64,000 bases of DNA from Burkholderia sp. H160 (GTDB lineage Bacteria > Pseudomonadota > Gammaproteobacteria > Burkholderiales > Burkholderiaceae), in NCBI GenBank assembly GCA_000173575.1, contig ABYL01000017.1, forward strand, positions 1 to 64,000, written 5' to 3'. The notes beneath the pieces are model-generated. The model was not told where the DNA came from. It worked only from the letters and a program-made list of their open reading frames with translations, and made no database searches. Shown here piece by piece: positions 8,850-17,401 of the stretch. The translations under genes and the position numbers were made by a program. The stretch's first letter is position 1, and each line of letters starts with the position of its first letter.

Positions 8850-8908
8850 GGTGGTATCTCCCGATCGAGACTACAGAGATTCGGTCAGATACCACCAAAA
8901 ATACCACC
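8850..8908. repeat. Inverted and direct TACCACC repeats before the integrase
   Basis: GGTGGTATCT at the start codon side is mirrored by AGATACCACC at 8887-8896, and ATACCACC follows again at 8901-8908. Such clustered repeats between an integrase gene and its tRNA target may be arm-type integrase sites or an autoregulatory operator. Confidence 0.45.
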
Positions 8909-8952
8909 ATTTTGCTCCGGCTGCCCATCGAAAGCCGCGGAACACACAGGCA

Positions 8953-8990
8953 CAAAAAAAGCCGCGCAGCCTTATGGCACGGCGGCTTTA
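8953..8990 (-). terminator. Rho-independent terminator downstream of tRNA-Leu
   Basis: On the minus strand AAAGCCGC pairs with GCGGCTTT around a 16-base spacer and is followed by a run of seven T. It lies about 35 bases after the 3' end of the leftward tRNA. If the island is inserted at the tRNA end, this terminator lies on the element side and restores or supplies termination. Confidence 0.75.
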
Positions 8991-9022
8991 CGGATTTCAG
9001 CGGAACTTGTCGGAATACTTCC

Positions 9023-9107
9023 TGGTGCCGGGGACCGGACTCGAACCGGCAAGCTGTGAAGCGGCGGATTTTAAGTCCGCTATGTTTACCAATTTCATCA
9101 CCCCGGC
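9023..9107 (-). tRNA. tRNA-Leu (anticodon TAA)
   Basis: The minus strand folds into an 85-nucleotide class II tRNA. The acceptor stem GCCGGGG pairs with CCCCGGC, followed by A and an encoded CCA. The anticodon loop is CTTAAAA with anticodon TAA. The T-arm GCCGGTTCGAGTCCGGT and an extra arm typical of leucine tRNAs are present. Its 3' end faces the integrase gene, so it is the likely attachment site of the island. The gene itself is complete, meaning the element carries or recreates the 3' part. Confidence 0.95.
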
Positions 9108-9249
9108 AGGGGTCACAATCGCGCGTGGTCGCGAATTCTACCACTGGGTCGCGGGAGCCCCAAGAACGCCCGCCCCCCGCATTCATCCCGGGGTCACAAA
9201 GGTTCCCGATAATCCGCTCACGAAAACGATTACAGCGGACCGCAAACCG

Positions 9250-10344
9250 ATGACGCCGACGATCAAGGATGTCGCCGCCCACGCGGGCTTTTCCATCGCC
9301 ACGGTATCGCGCGCGATCAACGCGCCGCATACCGTGAACCCCGTCACGCTCGACAAGGTACGCCAGTCGATCGAGGCGCTGAACTTCCGTCCGAGCCCGC
9401 TCGGCCGGCAATTGCGCGGCGAGCACACGCGGCTGATCGGCGTGATTCTGCCGACTCTCGCGAACCCGGTGTTCGCCGAATGCCTGCAAGGCATCGACGA
9501 TCTCGCGTCCGCGCAAGGCTACCGGCTGATGCTGATGACCACGCAATACGACGTGGACCGTGAACGTCACGCGATCGAAACGCTGCGCGAGCATCGCGTC
9601 GAAGGGCTGATCCTGACCGTCGCCGATGCCGACACGCATCCGCTGCTCGACGAGCTCGACCGCGCCGGCCTGCTGTACGTGCTGATGCACAACGACACGG
9701 TGCGGCGTCCGTCGGTGTCGGTCGACAATCGCCTCGCCGCCTACGACGGCGTGCGCCGGCTCATCGCCCACGGCCATCGCCGCATCCTGATGCTGGCCGG
9801 CTCGTTCGCGGCATCGGACCGCGCGCGTCAGCGGCATCTCGGCTACACGGAGGCGATGCAGCAGGCCGGCCTCACGCCCGCGCCCGCGCTCGAAGTCGAT
9901 TTCAACGCGGACGAACTCGCGCCGTCCGTGCTCGCGCATCTGACGCACGGCGCGAACCGTCCGACCGCCCTCTTCTGCAGCAACGATCTGCTCGCGATGG
10001 TCGTGATGCGCGGCCTGCGTCGCGCGCGTATGAATATTCCCCAGGACATGTCGATTCTCGGCTTCGACGGCCTCGCGATGGGCGAGCTGCTGTCGCCGGC
10101 GCTCGCGAGCATCTGCGCGCCGAATCGCGAGATCGGCCGCGCGGCGTGGCAGCGTCTGCTCGCGCGCATCGGCGGCGCACGCGACGAGCGCGAGTCGGTC
10201 GCGACCTCGCTTACGCTGACCTTGCCGCACAGCGTGCGCGAAGGCGCGACGATCGCGGCACTCGCGTCGCAGATGGATCTCGACAAAACGCCGCCAACGT
10301 CTGGGCTGGCCGCCTCGGCAGCCACGGCAAAGCCGTTCGCATAA
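9250..10344 (+). CDS. LacI-family transcriptional regulator
   Basis: The 364-residue protein begins with the LacI helix-turn-helix and hinge (TIKDVAAHAGFSIATVSRAI, residues 4 to 23) and continues with a periplasmic-binding-protein-like ligand domain from about residue 60, including IGVILPTLANPVFAE and ILGFDGLAMGELLSPAL. The frame is open far upstream across the tRNA; the ATG at 9250 is chosen because the HTH starts there. The next gene, an ABC binding protein 113 bp downstream on the same strand, and a 7-bp inverted repeat in the gap, suggest it controls the importer and phosphodiesterase operon. The C-terminal 25 residues are an Ala-rich tail. Confidence 0.92.
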   Translation: MTPTIKDVAAHAGFSIATVSRAINAPHTVNPVTLDKVRQSIEALNFRPSPLGRQLRGEHTRLIGVILPTLANPVFAECLQGIDDLASAQGYRLMLMTTQYDVDRERHAIETLREHRVEGLILTVADADTHPLLDELDRAGLLYVLMHNDTVRRPSVSVDNRLAAYDGVRRLIAHGHRRILMLAGSFAASDRARQRHLGYTEAMQQAGLTPAPALEVDFNADELAPSVLAHLTHGANRPTALFCSNDLLAMVVMRGLRRARMNIPQDMSILGFDGLAMGELLSPALASICAPNREIGRAAWQRLLARIGGARDERESVATSLTLTLPHSVREGATIAALASQMDLDKTPPTSGLAASAATAKPFA

Positions 10345-10358
10345 AGAGCTGCATGAAG

Positions 10359-10376
10359 GCATGCGCATACGCATGC
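10359..10376. promoter_or_regulatory. Candidate LacI-family operator (GCATGCG-CATA-CGCATGC)
   Basis: A perfect 7-bp inverted repeat with a 4-base centre lies 15 bp after the LacI gene and 81 bp before the ABC binding-protein start. The size suits a LacI-family operator. No T-run follows, so a terminator is less likely. Confidence 0.4.
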
Positions 10377-10457
10377 AACACACCCGCTAGCAACCACCTT
10401 TTACGGGCCTGGAGCGAATGCTCAAGCACTCGCTCCGATCGACACAGGAGACCTGCA

Positions 10458-11540
10458 GTGACCCGCTCGACCTCACGCTTCGCGTCCTCGCTCAACCCGC
10501 TCTGGCAAAAACTCGCACGCGCCGCCGCGACCGCGCTGCCGGCAAGCCTGATCGTCGCAGGTGCGGCGCTCGTCACGCTCGCGCCGCAAGCCGCGCGCGC
10601 CGACGAAACCGCGATCTGCTACAACTGCCCGCCCGAATGGGCCGACTGGGCGAGCCAGATCAAGGCGATCCAGCAGAAAACCGGCATTCGCGTGCCGTTC
10701 GACAACAAGAACTCGGGACAATCGATCGCACAACTGATGGCCGAGCAGAAAAGCCCGGTCGCCGACGTCGTATATCTCGGCGTGTCTTCGGCCTTCCAGG
10801 CGAAAGACAAGGGCGTGATCCAGCCATACAAGCCCGCGCACTGGGACGACATTCCCGCCGGCCTGAAAGATCCGCAAGGCTACTGGTTCACGATCCACTC
10901 GGGCACGCTCGGCTTCTTCGTCAACAAGGACGCGCTCGAAGGCAAGCCGGTGCCGCGCTCATGGGCCGATCTGCTGAAGCCCGAATACAAAGGCATGATC
11001 GGCTACCTCGATCCGTCGAGCGCGTTCGTCGGCTATGCGGGCGCGGTCGCGGTCAACCAGGCGCTCGGTGGCACGCTCGACAACTTCGAGCCGGGCCTCG
11101 ACTGGTTCAGGAAGCTCAAGGCAAACGCGCCGATCGTGCCGAAGCAGACCGCTTACGCGCGCGTGCTGTCCGGCGAAATTCCGATCCTGCTCGACTACGA
11201 CTTCGACGCGTATCGCGCGAAGTACAAGGATCACGCGAATGTCGAGTTCGTAATTCCGCAGGAAGGCACGATTTCGGTGCCATACGTGATGAGCCTCGTG
11301 AAGGGCGCGCCGCACGAAGCGAACGGCAAGAAGGTGCTCGATTTCGTGCTGTCCGACGAAGGCCAGAAGCTGTGGGCGCAGGCCTATCTCCGGCCGGTGC
11401 GCGCGAGCGCGATGAGCGCCGAGACCGCCGCGCAGTTCCTGCCCGCGAGCGAATACACGCGCGCCAAGCCGGTCGACTTCGCGAAGATGGCCGACAAGCA
11501 GGCGAGCTTCGGCGAGCGCTATCTGCAGGTGATGCATTGA
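10458..11540 (+). CDS. ABC transporter periplasmic binding protein (iron/putrescine/phosphonate class)
   Basis: A GTG start with CAGGAG seven bases upstream gives 360 residues. A long signal peptide ends near residue 48 (QAARA before DETAICYN). The mature protein has the features of the family 1/6 extracellular binding proteins: FVNKDALEGKPVPRSWADLLKPEYKGMI, ARVLSGEIPILLDYD and SDEGQKLWAQ. It is the first gene of an importer operon with two permeases and an ATPase. The final gene, a GpdQ-like phosphodiesterase, hints that the substrate may be a phosphodiester or other organophosphorus compound, but this is inference; related proteins bind Fe(III), putrescine or 2-aminoethylphosphonate. Confidence 0.9.
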   Translation: MTRSTSRFASSLNPLWQKLARAAATALPASLIVAGAALVTLAPQAARADETAICYNCPPEWADWASQIKAIQQKTGIRVPFDNKNSGQSIAQLMAEQKSPVADVVYLGVSSAFQAKDKGVIQPYKPAHWDDIPAGLKDPQGYWFTIHSGTLGFFVNKDALEGKPVPRSWADLLKPEYKGMIGYLDPSSAFVGYAGAVAVNQALGGTLDNFEPGLDWFRKLKANAPIVPKQTAYARVLSGEIPILLDYDFDAYRAKYKDHANVEFVIPQEGTISVPYVMSLVKGAPHEANGKKVLDFVLSDEGQKLWAQAYLRPVRASAMSAETAAQFLPASEYTRAKPVDFAKMADKQASFGERYLQVMH

Positions 11541-12361
11541 ACGATGTCACGTTCCCGCTGCGCTGGCGCATCGCATTGCTCGCGCCCGCGCTCGCGGTGT
11601 TCATCGCGTTCTGGCTGCTGCCGATGGGCGCGCTCGCGCAGCTCTCCGGCGGCGGCCACGCGTTCGCGACCTATCGCGCGATGCTGACGAATCCGCGCTA
11701 CATGTCGAGCCTTGGCGCGACCGTCCTGCTGTCGGCGGCGGTCACGGCGGCCACGCTGGTGCTGTCGGTGATTGCGGGGCTGCTGCTCGCGCGTCGCGAG
11801 TTTGCGGGCAAGCGCACGCTGCTCGCGCTGCTGACGTTTCCGCTCGCGTTTCCGGGTGTCGTGGTCGGCTTCATGGTCATCATGCTCGCGGGACGTCAGG
11901 GGCTCATCGGCGCGCTGTCGCTGAAACTCGCCGGTGATCGCTGGGTGTTCGCGTATTCGATGAGCGGACTCTTTCTCGGCTATCTGTACTTCTCGATTCC
12001 GCGTGTGATCGTCACCGTGATGGCCTCCGCGAGCAAGCTCGATGCATCGCTCGAAGAGGCCGCGCGTTCGCTCGGCGCGTCGCCGTGGCGCATCATGCGC
12101 GACATCGTGCTGCCGGCGCTGTCGCCCGGACTGATCGCAGCGGGCGCCGTGTGCTTCGCGACCGCGATGGGCGCATTCGGCACGGCCTTCACGCTCGCCA
12201 CCGATATCGACGTGCTGCCGATGACCATCTATACCGAGTTCACGCTGAACGCGAACATGGTGACGGCCGCGGGCCTGTCGATCGTGCTGGGCATCGTCAC
12301 CTGGGCGGTGCTGGCGATCGCGCGTAGCGCGAGCGGTTCAGGCGTGGCGGCGAGCGCATGA
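11537..12361 (+). CDS. ABC transporter permease, first subunit
   Basis: The 274-residue protein has about six membrane segments and the permease EAA-type loop SLEEAARSLGASPWRIMRDIVLPAL. The reading frame starts at a TTG that overlaps the stop of the binding-protein gene (TTGA), since the next in-frame ATG would remove the first membrane segment; translational coupling is likely. It pairs with the following permease as the heterodimeric channel of the importer. Confidence 0.88.
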   Translation: MNDVTFPLRWRIALLAPALAVFIAFWLLPMGALAQLSGGGHAFATYRAMLTNPRYMSSLGATVLLSAAVTAATLVLSVIAGLLLARREFAGKRTLLALLTFPLAFPGVVVGFMVIMLAGRQGLIGALSLKLAGDRWVFAYSMSGLFLGYLYFSIPRVIVTVMASASKLDASLEEAARSLGASPWRIMRDIVLPALSPGLIAAGAVCFATAMGAFGTAFTLATDIDVLPMTIYTEFTLNANMVTAAGLSIVLGIVTWAVLAIARSASGSGVAASA

Positions 12362-13326
12362 GCGGCGCGGCGCAGGAACCCCGCGTTCGTGAACAGAACG
12401 ACCTCCTACCTATGAACTCGATCACTGCCCCTTCGCCGTCTTCGCAGCCGGCAGCAGGACCACGCGCGCGACGCGCATGGCCTTCCTCGCGAACCTGGCT
12501 CGCCGCCGGTCAATGGTTCGTCACACTGCTGCTGTGCGCGTTCCTGATTGTGCCGGTCGTCATGTCGATCGTCGCGGGGCTGACGGTCAACTACTTCAAG
12601 GGCGTGTCGAGCGGACTCACGCTGCGCTGGCTCGTCGAAGTGTGGACCCAGTATCACGGCTCGGTGTGGCTGTCGCTCGAAGTGGCCGCCGCGACGCTCG
12701 TCGTGACGCTCCTGACCGGCGTGCCCGCGGGCTATGTGCTCGCGCGCAGCAAGACGCGCTTCGCACGCATCGTCGAAGAGTTTCTGGTGCTGCCGATCGC
12801 GCTGCCGGGCCTCGCATCGGCGCTCGCGCTGCTCGTGATCTACGGCGGCTTCACGGCGTTTCGCATGAGCGCGGCGTTTATCGTCGTCGGGCATGTGGTG
12901 TTCACGCTGCCGTTCATGGTGCGCTCGGTCGCCGCGGTCTGCGCGAGCAGCGATCTGCGCACGCTCGAAGAAGGCGCCGCGAGCCTCGGCGCAGGCTTCT
13001 TCACGCGCTTCATGACGATCGTGCTGCCGAACGCGCGACCCGGCATCGTCGCGGGCGCGCTCGCGGTGCTGACGCTGTCGATCGGCGAATTCAACCTCAC
13101 GTGGATGCTGCACACGCCCGACACGAAGACGCTGCCGGTCGGCCTCGCCGACACCTATGCGTCGATGCGCATCGAGATCGGCAGTGCATACACGATCCTG
13201 TTCTTCATCATGACGATGCCGCTGCTCGTCGCGATGCAATGGCTCGGCGTCGATGCGACCGGCCAGCGCAATGCGTCGAAGAAGCGCGGCGCCGTCTCTT
13301 CCGCGAAGCCCATCGACACGCCATGA
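12358..13326 (+). CDS. ABC transporter permease, second subunit
   Basis: The 322-residue protein has a poorly conserved N-terminal 45 residues, six membrane segments and the EAA loop TLEEGAASLGAGFFTRFMTIVLPNARPG. Its ATG overlaps the stop of the first permease (ATGA). A later ATG at 12412 would give a shorter protein but has no better ribosome-binding site. The motif style is that of PotC/PhnV-type subunits that serve polyamine, iron and phosphonate importers. Confidence 0.88.
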   Translation: MSGAAQEPRVREQNDLLPMNSITAPSPSSQPAAGPRARRAWPSSRTWLAAGQWFVTLLLCAFLIVPVVMSIVAGLTVNYFKGVSSGLTLRWLVEVWTQYHGSVWLSLEVAAATLVVTLLTGVPAGYVLARSKTRFARIVEEFLVLPIALPGLASALALLVIYGGFTAFRMSAAFIVVGHVVFTLPFMVRSVAAVCASSDLRTLEEGAASLGAGFFTRFMTIVLPNARPGIVAGALAVLTLSIGEFNLTWMLHTPDTKTLPVGLADTYASMRIEIGSAYTILFFIMTMPLLVAMQWLGVDATGQRNASKKRGAVSSAKPIDTP

Positions 13327-14369
13327 AACTGACCTCGGTTCCCATCACGCTCACGCAGTGCGCCAAAACATTTCGCGGCACGCGCGTGCTCGAGCCGCTC
13401 GACCTGTCGATCGGTGCGGGCGAAACCCTGGTGCTGCTCGGGCCGTCGGGCTGCGGCAAGACGACGACGCTGCGCCTGATCGCGGGCCTCGAAACCCCCG
13501 ACGCGGGCGGGCGCATCGCCTTCGGTGACGACGACGTGACCGCGCTGCCGATCGAAAAACGCGCGGTCGGCATGGTGTTTCAAAGCTACGCGCTGTTTCC
13601 GAACCTGACGGTGCGCGGCAACATCGGCTACGGTCTGAAAATCAGACGCATGCCGGCCGCGCTCGCACGGCAACGCGTCGACGAACTGCTCGACATGATG
13701 CGGCTCACCGCGCATGCCGACAAACCGATCGAGCAACTGTCCGGCGGCCAGCGTCAGCGCGTGGCGCTCGCGCGCGCACTCGCGGTGCAGCCGCGCGTGC
13801 TACTGCTCGACGAACCGTTGACCGCGCTCGACGCGCGTCTGCGCGATACGTTGCGCAGCGAGATGAACACGCTGTTGCGCGAACTCGGCATCACGACCGT
13901 CTATGTCACGCACGATCAGGCCGAAGCGATGGAGCTCGGCGATCGCATCGTCGTGATGAGCGCGGGGCGCATCGAGCAGATCGGTTCACCGCGCGACATC
14001 TACTATCGCCCGGCCAATCGCACGGTCGCGCAGTTCGTCGGCACGATCAACCGTGTCGCGGGCGAGCCGCGCGACGGCATGCTGGCGACCACCGGCGGCG
14101 CCGTGCCATTGCCCGCGCGTACGTCGAATCCGAACGGCGCGCACGAAATCTTCTTTCGCCCCGAGGACGCGCGGCTCATCGACCCCGCGCTCGCGCAGTT
14201 GCGCGGCCGGATCGAAGGCACCGCGTTTCTCGGCGAACGCACCCGTCTGACGATTGGCGGCGCCGCCCCCGAGCCGCTCTTCGTCGACGTCGCGGGTCGT
14301 ATCGAGCTTGCGCGCGGCACGCCGGTCGGCATTTCGATCGAGCAGGACGCGCTCATTGCACTATCTTAG
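13323..14369 (+). CDS. ABC transporter ATP-binding protein with TOBE domain
   Basis: All nucleotide-binding motifs are present: Walker A GPSGCGKTT at residues 40 to 48, the signature LSGGQRQRVALARAL, Walker B VLLLDEPLTALD and the switch His in VTHDQAEAMELGD. A C-terminal TOBE-like domain from about residue 245 (EIFFRPEDARLI) is typical of the carbohydrate/iron/polyamine importers. The ATG overlaps the previous stop (ATGA), completing a tightly packed binding protein-permease-permease-ATPase operon. The 348-residue length is normal. Confidence 0.93.
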   Translation: MKLTSVPITLTQCAKTFRGTRVLEPLDLSIGAGETLVLLGPSGCGKTTTLRLIAGLETPDAGGRIAFGDDDVTALPIEKRAVGMVFQSYALFPNLTVRGNIGYGLKIRRMPAALARQRVDELLDMMRLTAHADKPIEQLSGGQRQRVALARALAVQPRVLLLDEPLTALDARLRDTLRSEMNTLLRELGITTVYVTHDQAEAMELGDRIVVMSAGRIEQIGSPRDIYYRPANRTVAQFVGTINRVAGEPRDGMLATTGGAVPLPARTSNPNGAHEIFFRPEDARLIDPALAQLRGRIEGTAFLGERTRLTIGGAAPEPLFVDVAGRIELARGTPVGISIEQDALIALS

Positions 14370-14426
14370 GAATAGGCGGCGCCGCATCATGGCGCTCAAC
14401 ACGAAGGAACCCGAAGGATCTCTGTC

Positions 14427-15251
14427 ATGCTGCTGGCTCAAATTAGCGACCTGCATATCAAGCAACCGGGCGTGCTCGCGTATCGCCTCGTCGATACCGC
14501 TGCCTATCTCACGCGCTGTGTCGCCGCGCTCAATGCACTCGTGCCGCGTCCCGACGCGGTGCTGATCTCCGGCGATCTCGTCGATCAGGGCGACCCGCAA
14601 CAGTACGCGCACCTGAAGACACTGCTTGCGCAGCTCGCGATCCCCTACTTCCTGATGGTCGGCAATCACGACGAACGCAAGGCGTTGCGCGCGGCGTTTC
14701 CCGAGCGCACGGAACTGCAGAGCGGCGGCGAGTTCGTGCAATACGCGTTCGACGTCGGCCCGCTGCGCCTGATCGCGCTCGATACGCTGATTCCCGGCGA
14801 AAGCGGCGGCATGCTGTGCGACACCCGGCTCGCGTGGCTCGCGCAGCAACTCGATGCAGCGCGCGGCAAGCCGGTCGTGGTCGCGCTGCATCATCCGCCG
14901 TTCGCGTGCGGCATCGGGCATATGGACGAGATCCGGCTCGACCAGGCGGCATCGGACAAGCTCGCGGCGCTGATCGCCCAGCATCCGAACGTCGAGCGCG
15001 TGCTCTGCGGGCACGTGCATCGGTCGATGTTCGTGCGCTTCGGCGGCACGATCGCGAGCGCGATTCCGGCGCCCGCGCACCAGGTCGCGCTCGATCTGAG
15101 CGAGGGCGGACCGTCGGTGTTCGTGATGGAGCCGCCCGGGTATGCGCTGCATTACTACGATCCGGCAACGGGCATCGTCACGCATCATGCGTATGTCGAC
15201 GTGGCCGACGGCCCATATCCGTTCTATGACGATGATGGGTTGATCGACTGA
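14427..15251 (+). CDS. GpdQ/CpdA-like metallophosphodiesterase
   Basis: The 274-residue protein carries the full set of dinuclear metallophosphoesterase motifs: ISDLH at the N-terminus, SGDLVDQG, VGNHDE, LHHPP and CGHVHR. The opening MLLAQISDLH and overall length resemble GpdQ, which hydrolyses glycerophosphodiesters, as well as class III cyclic-nucleotide phosphodiesterases. There is no signal peptide, so it acts in the cytoplasm. It follows the ABC importer by 57 bp with its own GAAGGA site and is probably co-transcribed, suggesting that the importer brings in a phosphodiester which this enzyme cleaves. That link is inference from context. Confidence 0.88.
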   Translation: MLLAQISDLHIKQPGVLAYRLVDTAAYLTRCVAALNALVPRPDAVLISGDLVDQGDPQQYAHLKTLLAQLAIPYFLMVGNHDERKALRAAFPERTELQSGGEFVQYAFDVGPLRLIALDTLIPGESGGMLCDTRLAWLAQQLDAARGKPVVVALHHPPFACGIGHMDEIRLDQAASDKLAALIAQHPNVERVLCGHVHRSMFVRFGGTIASAIPAPAHQVALDLSEGGPSVFVMEPPGYALHYYDPATGIVTHHAYVDVADGPYPFYDDDGLID

Positions 15252-15388
15252 AGCGGGCGACACGCTTCGCCACAGCCTGAAACCGGACACCGCAGGCCGT
15301 CGCGGCCGTCAGCAGGAACCTTGCTGCTCCGGTATGATCGGCACGCTTGAGGACCGCGCATGGGCCGGTCCGCCGATCCGCCCCTGCC

Positions 15389-16594
15389 ATGTCCACTTCC
15401 GACGCTTCCACCTCCACTTCCGCTACCTCCACCCGGTCGTTGCGCGGCCTGTTGCTGTTGCTCGCGACGATCGCCGGTGTTTCCGTGGCGAACATCTATT
15501 TCAACCAGCCGCTGCTCGGCGATTTCCGCCGGTCGTTTCCGGACAGCGCGGTCTGGGTCGGCGCGGTGCCGGCCGTCACGCAACTCGGCTACGCGGCCGG
15601 CATGCTGCTGCTCGCGCCGCTCGGCGATCGCTTCGACCGGCGTCTGTTGATCCTGCTGCAGATCGCCGCGATCTGTGTCGCCCTCGTCGTCGCGGCGTCG
15701 GCGCCGACGCTCGCGGTGCTGATCGCCGCGAGTCTCGCGATCGGCGTGCTCGCGACGATCGCGCAACAGGCCGTGCCGTTCGCGGCCGAGCTCGCGCCGC
15801 CGTCCCAGCGCGGCCACGCGGTCGGCACCGTGATGAGCGGCCTGCTGCTCGGCATCCTGCTCGCGCGGACCGCGGCGGGCATCGTCGCCGAATACTTTGG
15901 CTGGCGCGCGGTGTTCGGCGCATCGGTCGTCGCGCTGCTCGCGCTCGCGGTCGTCATCATTCTGCGTTTGCCGAAGAGCCAGCCGACCTCGACGCTGCCG
16001 TACGGCAAGCTGCTCGTGTCGATGTGGCATCTGGTGACCGAGCATCGCGCGCTGCGTGAGGCGTCGCTGACCGGTGCGGCGTTGTTCGCGGCGTTCAGCA
16101 TTTTCTGGTCGGTGCTCGCGCTGCTGCTCGCGGGTGCGCCGTTTCATCTAGGGCCGCAGGCGGCCGGGTTGTTCGGCATCGTCGGCGCGGCGGGCGCGAT
16201 GGCCGCGCCGCTCGCCGGCAAGCTCGCCGACCGGCGCGGACCGCGCGCGATCATCACCGTAGCGCTCGTGCTGGTTGTCATCGCGTTCGTGATTTTTGGG
16301 GTGTCGGCGAAGAGCATCGCAGGGCTCGTGCTCGGCGTGATCATCCTCGACATCGGGGTGCAGGCTGCGCAGATTTCGAATCAGTCGCGCATCTACGCGT
16401 TGAAGCCCGATGCGCGTAGCCGCGTGAATACCGTGTACATGGTCGCGTATTTCATCGGCGGGGCGCTGGGTTCGGGTGTCGGCGCGATCGTGTGGCCGGT
16501 GTTCGGGTGGATCGGCGTCAGTATCGCGGGGATCGTGTTTGCCGGGCTCGGGGCGTGGAATCATTTGCGGTTGCCGGCGCGGGCTGGGCAATGA
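15389..16594 (+). CDS. MFS transporter
   Basis: The 401-residue protein has twelve predicted membrane segments after a Ser/Thr-rich cytosolic start. It carries the MFS loop 2-3 motif (APLGDRFDRRLLI) and a related motif between the halves (GKLADRRGPRAI). The opening SVANIYFNQPLLGDF is typical of the YnfM/inner-membrane drug-efflux-like group. The ATG at 15389 is preferred because the open frame upstream begins only at TTG and adds a non-hydrophobic tail. No partner genes suggest the substrate; it could export a drug or metabolite. Confidence 0.9.
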   Translation: MSTSDASTSTSATSTRSLRGLLLLLATIAGVSVANIYFNQPLLGDFRRSFPDSAVWVGAVPAVTQLGYAAGMLLLAPLGDRFDRRLLILLQIAAICVALVVAASAPTLAVLIAASLAIGVLATIAQQAVPFAAELAPPSQRGHAVGTVMSGLLLGILLARTAAGIVAEYFGWRAVFGASVVALLALAVVIILRLPKSQPTSTLPYGKLLVSMWHLVTEHRALREASLTGAALFAAFSIFWSVLALLLAGAPFHLGPQAAGLFGIVGAAGAMAAPLAGKLADRRGPRAIITVALVLVVIAFVIFGVSAKSIAGLVLGVIILDIGVQAAQISNQSRIYALKPDARSRVNTVYMVAYFIGGALGSGVGAIVWPVFGWIGVSIAGIVFAGLGAWNHLRLPARAGQ

Positions 16595-16636
16595 GCGCCC
16601 GCTTCGATCTTTGACTAATGATTGGGGCGGCCGAGG

Positions 16637-16798
16637 CTAGGACTGGAACACGCCGAGCAGAAACGTGACCACGAACACGACGAGGAAGATGTAGAACAGG
16701 ATCTTTGCGATCTCGGCCGCGCCGGTCGCGATGCCGGTAAAGCCGAACACGGCCGCGATGATCGCAATCACGAAGAAGACGACGGCATAGTGAAGCAT
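16637..16798 (-). CDS. DUF1328 small membrane protein (YtjA-like)
   Basis: A 53-residue protein starts at the ATG with a GGGAG site. It consists of two membrane segments around the conserved turn [21 protein letters not shown], the signature of DUF1328/YtjA proteins. Expression of such proteins is often linked to stress, but the function is unknown. A second copy lies 93 bp upstream on the same strand. Confidence 0.9.
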   Translation of the reverse strand: MLHYAVVFFVIAIIAAVFGFTGIATGAAEIAKILFYIFLVVFVVTFLLGVFQS

Positions 16799-16891
16799 GG
16801 CGCTTCTCCCTTTTGTCGGGCTGGCATCGACTACGAGCAAGCCGCGCGCCTGCTACGAATCCGCGGCTTGCCGCCACTGCAACGGGCCACG

Positions 16892-17068
16892 TTAATCGAT
16901 CATTTTCTTCGTCACCACGAAGCCCAGCACGAGAAACACCACGCACAGCACCACGAAAACGAAGAACAGGAACTTCGCGATCGCCGCCGCGCCGGCCGCG
17001 ATGCCGGTAAAGCCGAGAAGACCCGCGATCACCGCGATGATTGCGAAGATGAGTGCCCACTTCAACAT
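16892..17068 (-). CDS. DUF1328 small membrane protein, second copy
   Basis: The 58-residue protein starts at 17068 with a strong GGGAGGAAG site. It has the same two-segment plan and conserved [21 protein letters not shown] as its neighbour, with a basic C-terminus VTKKMID. The two copies are probably an old tandem duplication and may be co-transcribed, although each has its own good ribosome-binding site. Confidence 0.9.
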   Translation of the reverse strand: MLKWALIFAIIAVIAGLLGFTGIAAGAAAIAKFLFFVFVVLCVVFLVLGFVVTKKMID

Positions 17069-17401
17069 GATGGCTTCCTCCCGAAACAATGAATGAACGA
17101 TCGGCTCAACGCTATCGATGTTACGCGCGCGGCTTCGCGACGACGTGAATTGCGCGGCCAGCGACGCCATTGACTTAGTCGTAAAGCCAGTCTGACAAAT
17201 CCTCGCCGCAGCGCAGCATAATCGTCGTAGGAGTGCGTCGACGCTAACACCGGAGCATGCCTACAATAAAACCACGGCACGGCCGACAGCGCCGCTCCCG
17301 CACTTATTTACCACGCAATCAGGCGGGATCGACACCTGATCGACTGGCATGGCCCCGGACGGACCACCTCAACCGATGCATTCTCGACAGGGAGAACTGT
17401 C
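17069..17401. other. Divergent intergenic region between DUF1328 and entericidin-like genes
   Basis: About 330 bp with no convincing gene. It must carry the promoters of the leftward DUF1328 pair and the rightward entericidin-type gene. It is locally A/T-richer near 17175-17280. No clear palindromic operator was seen. Confidence 0.45.

Noticed and set aside
8725-9249. Open frame leading into the LacI gene
   Set aside because: It crosses the integrase start and the tRNA gene. The HTH begins at the ATG of 9250.
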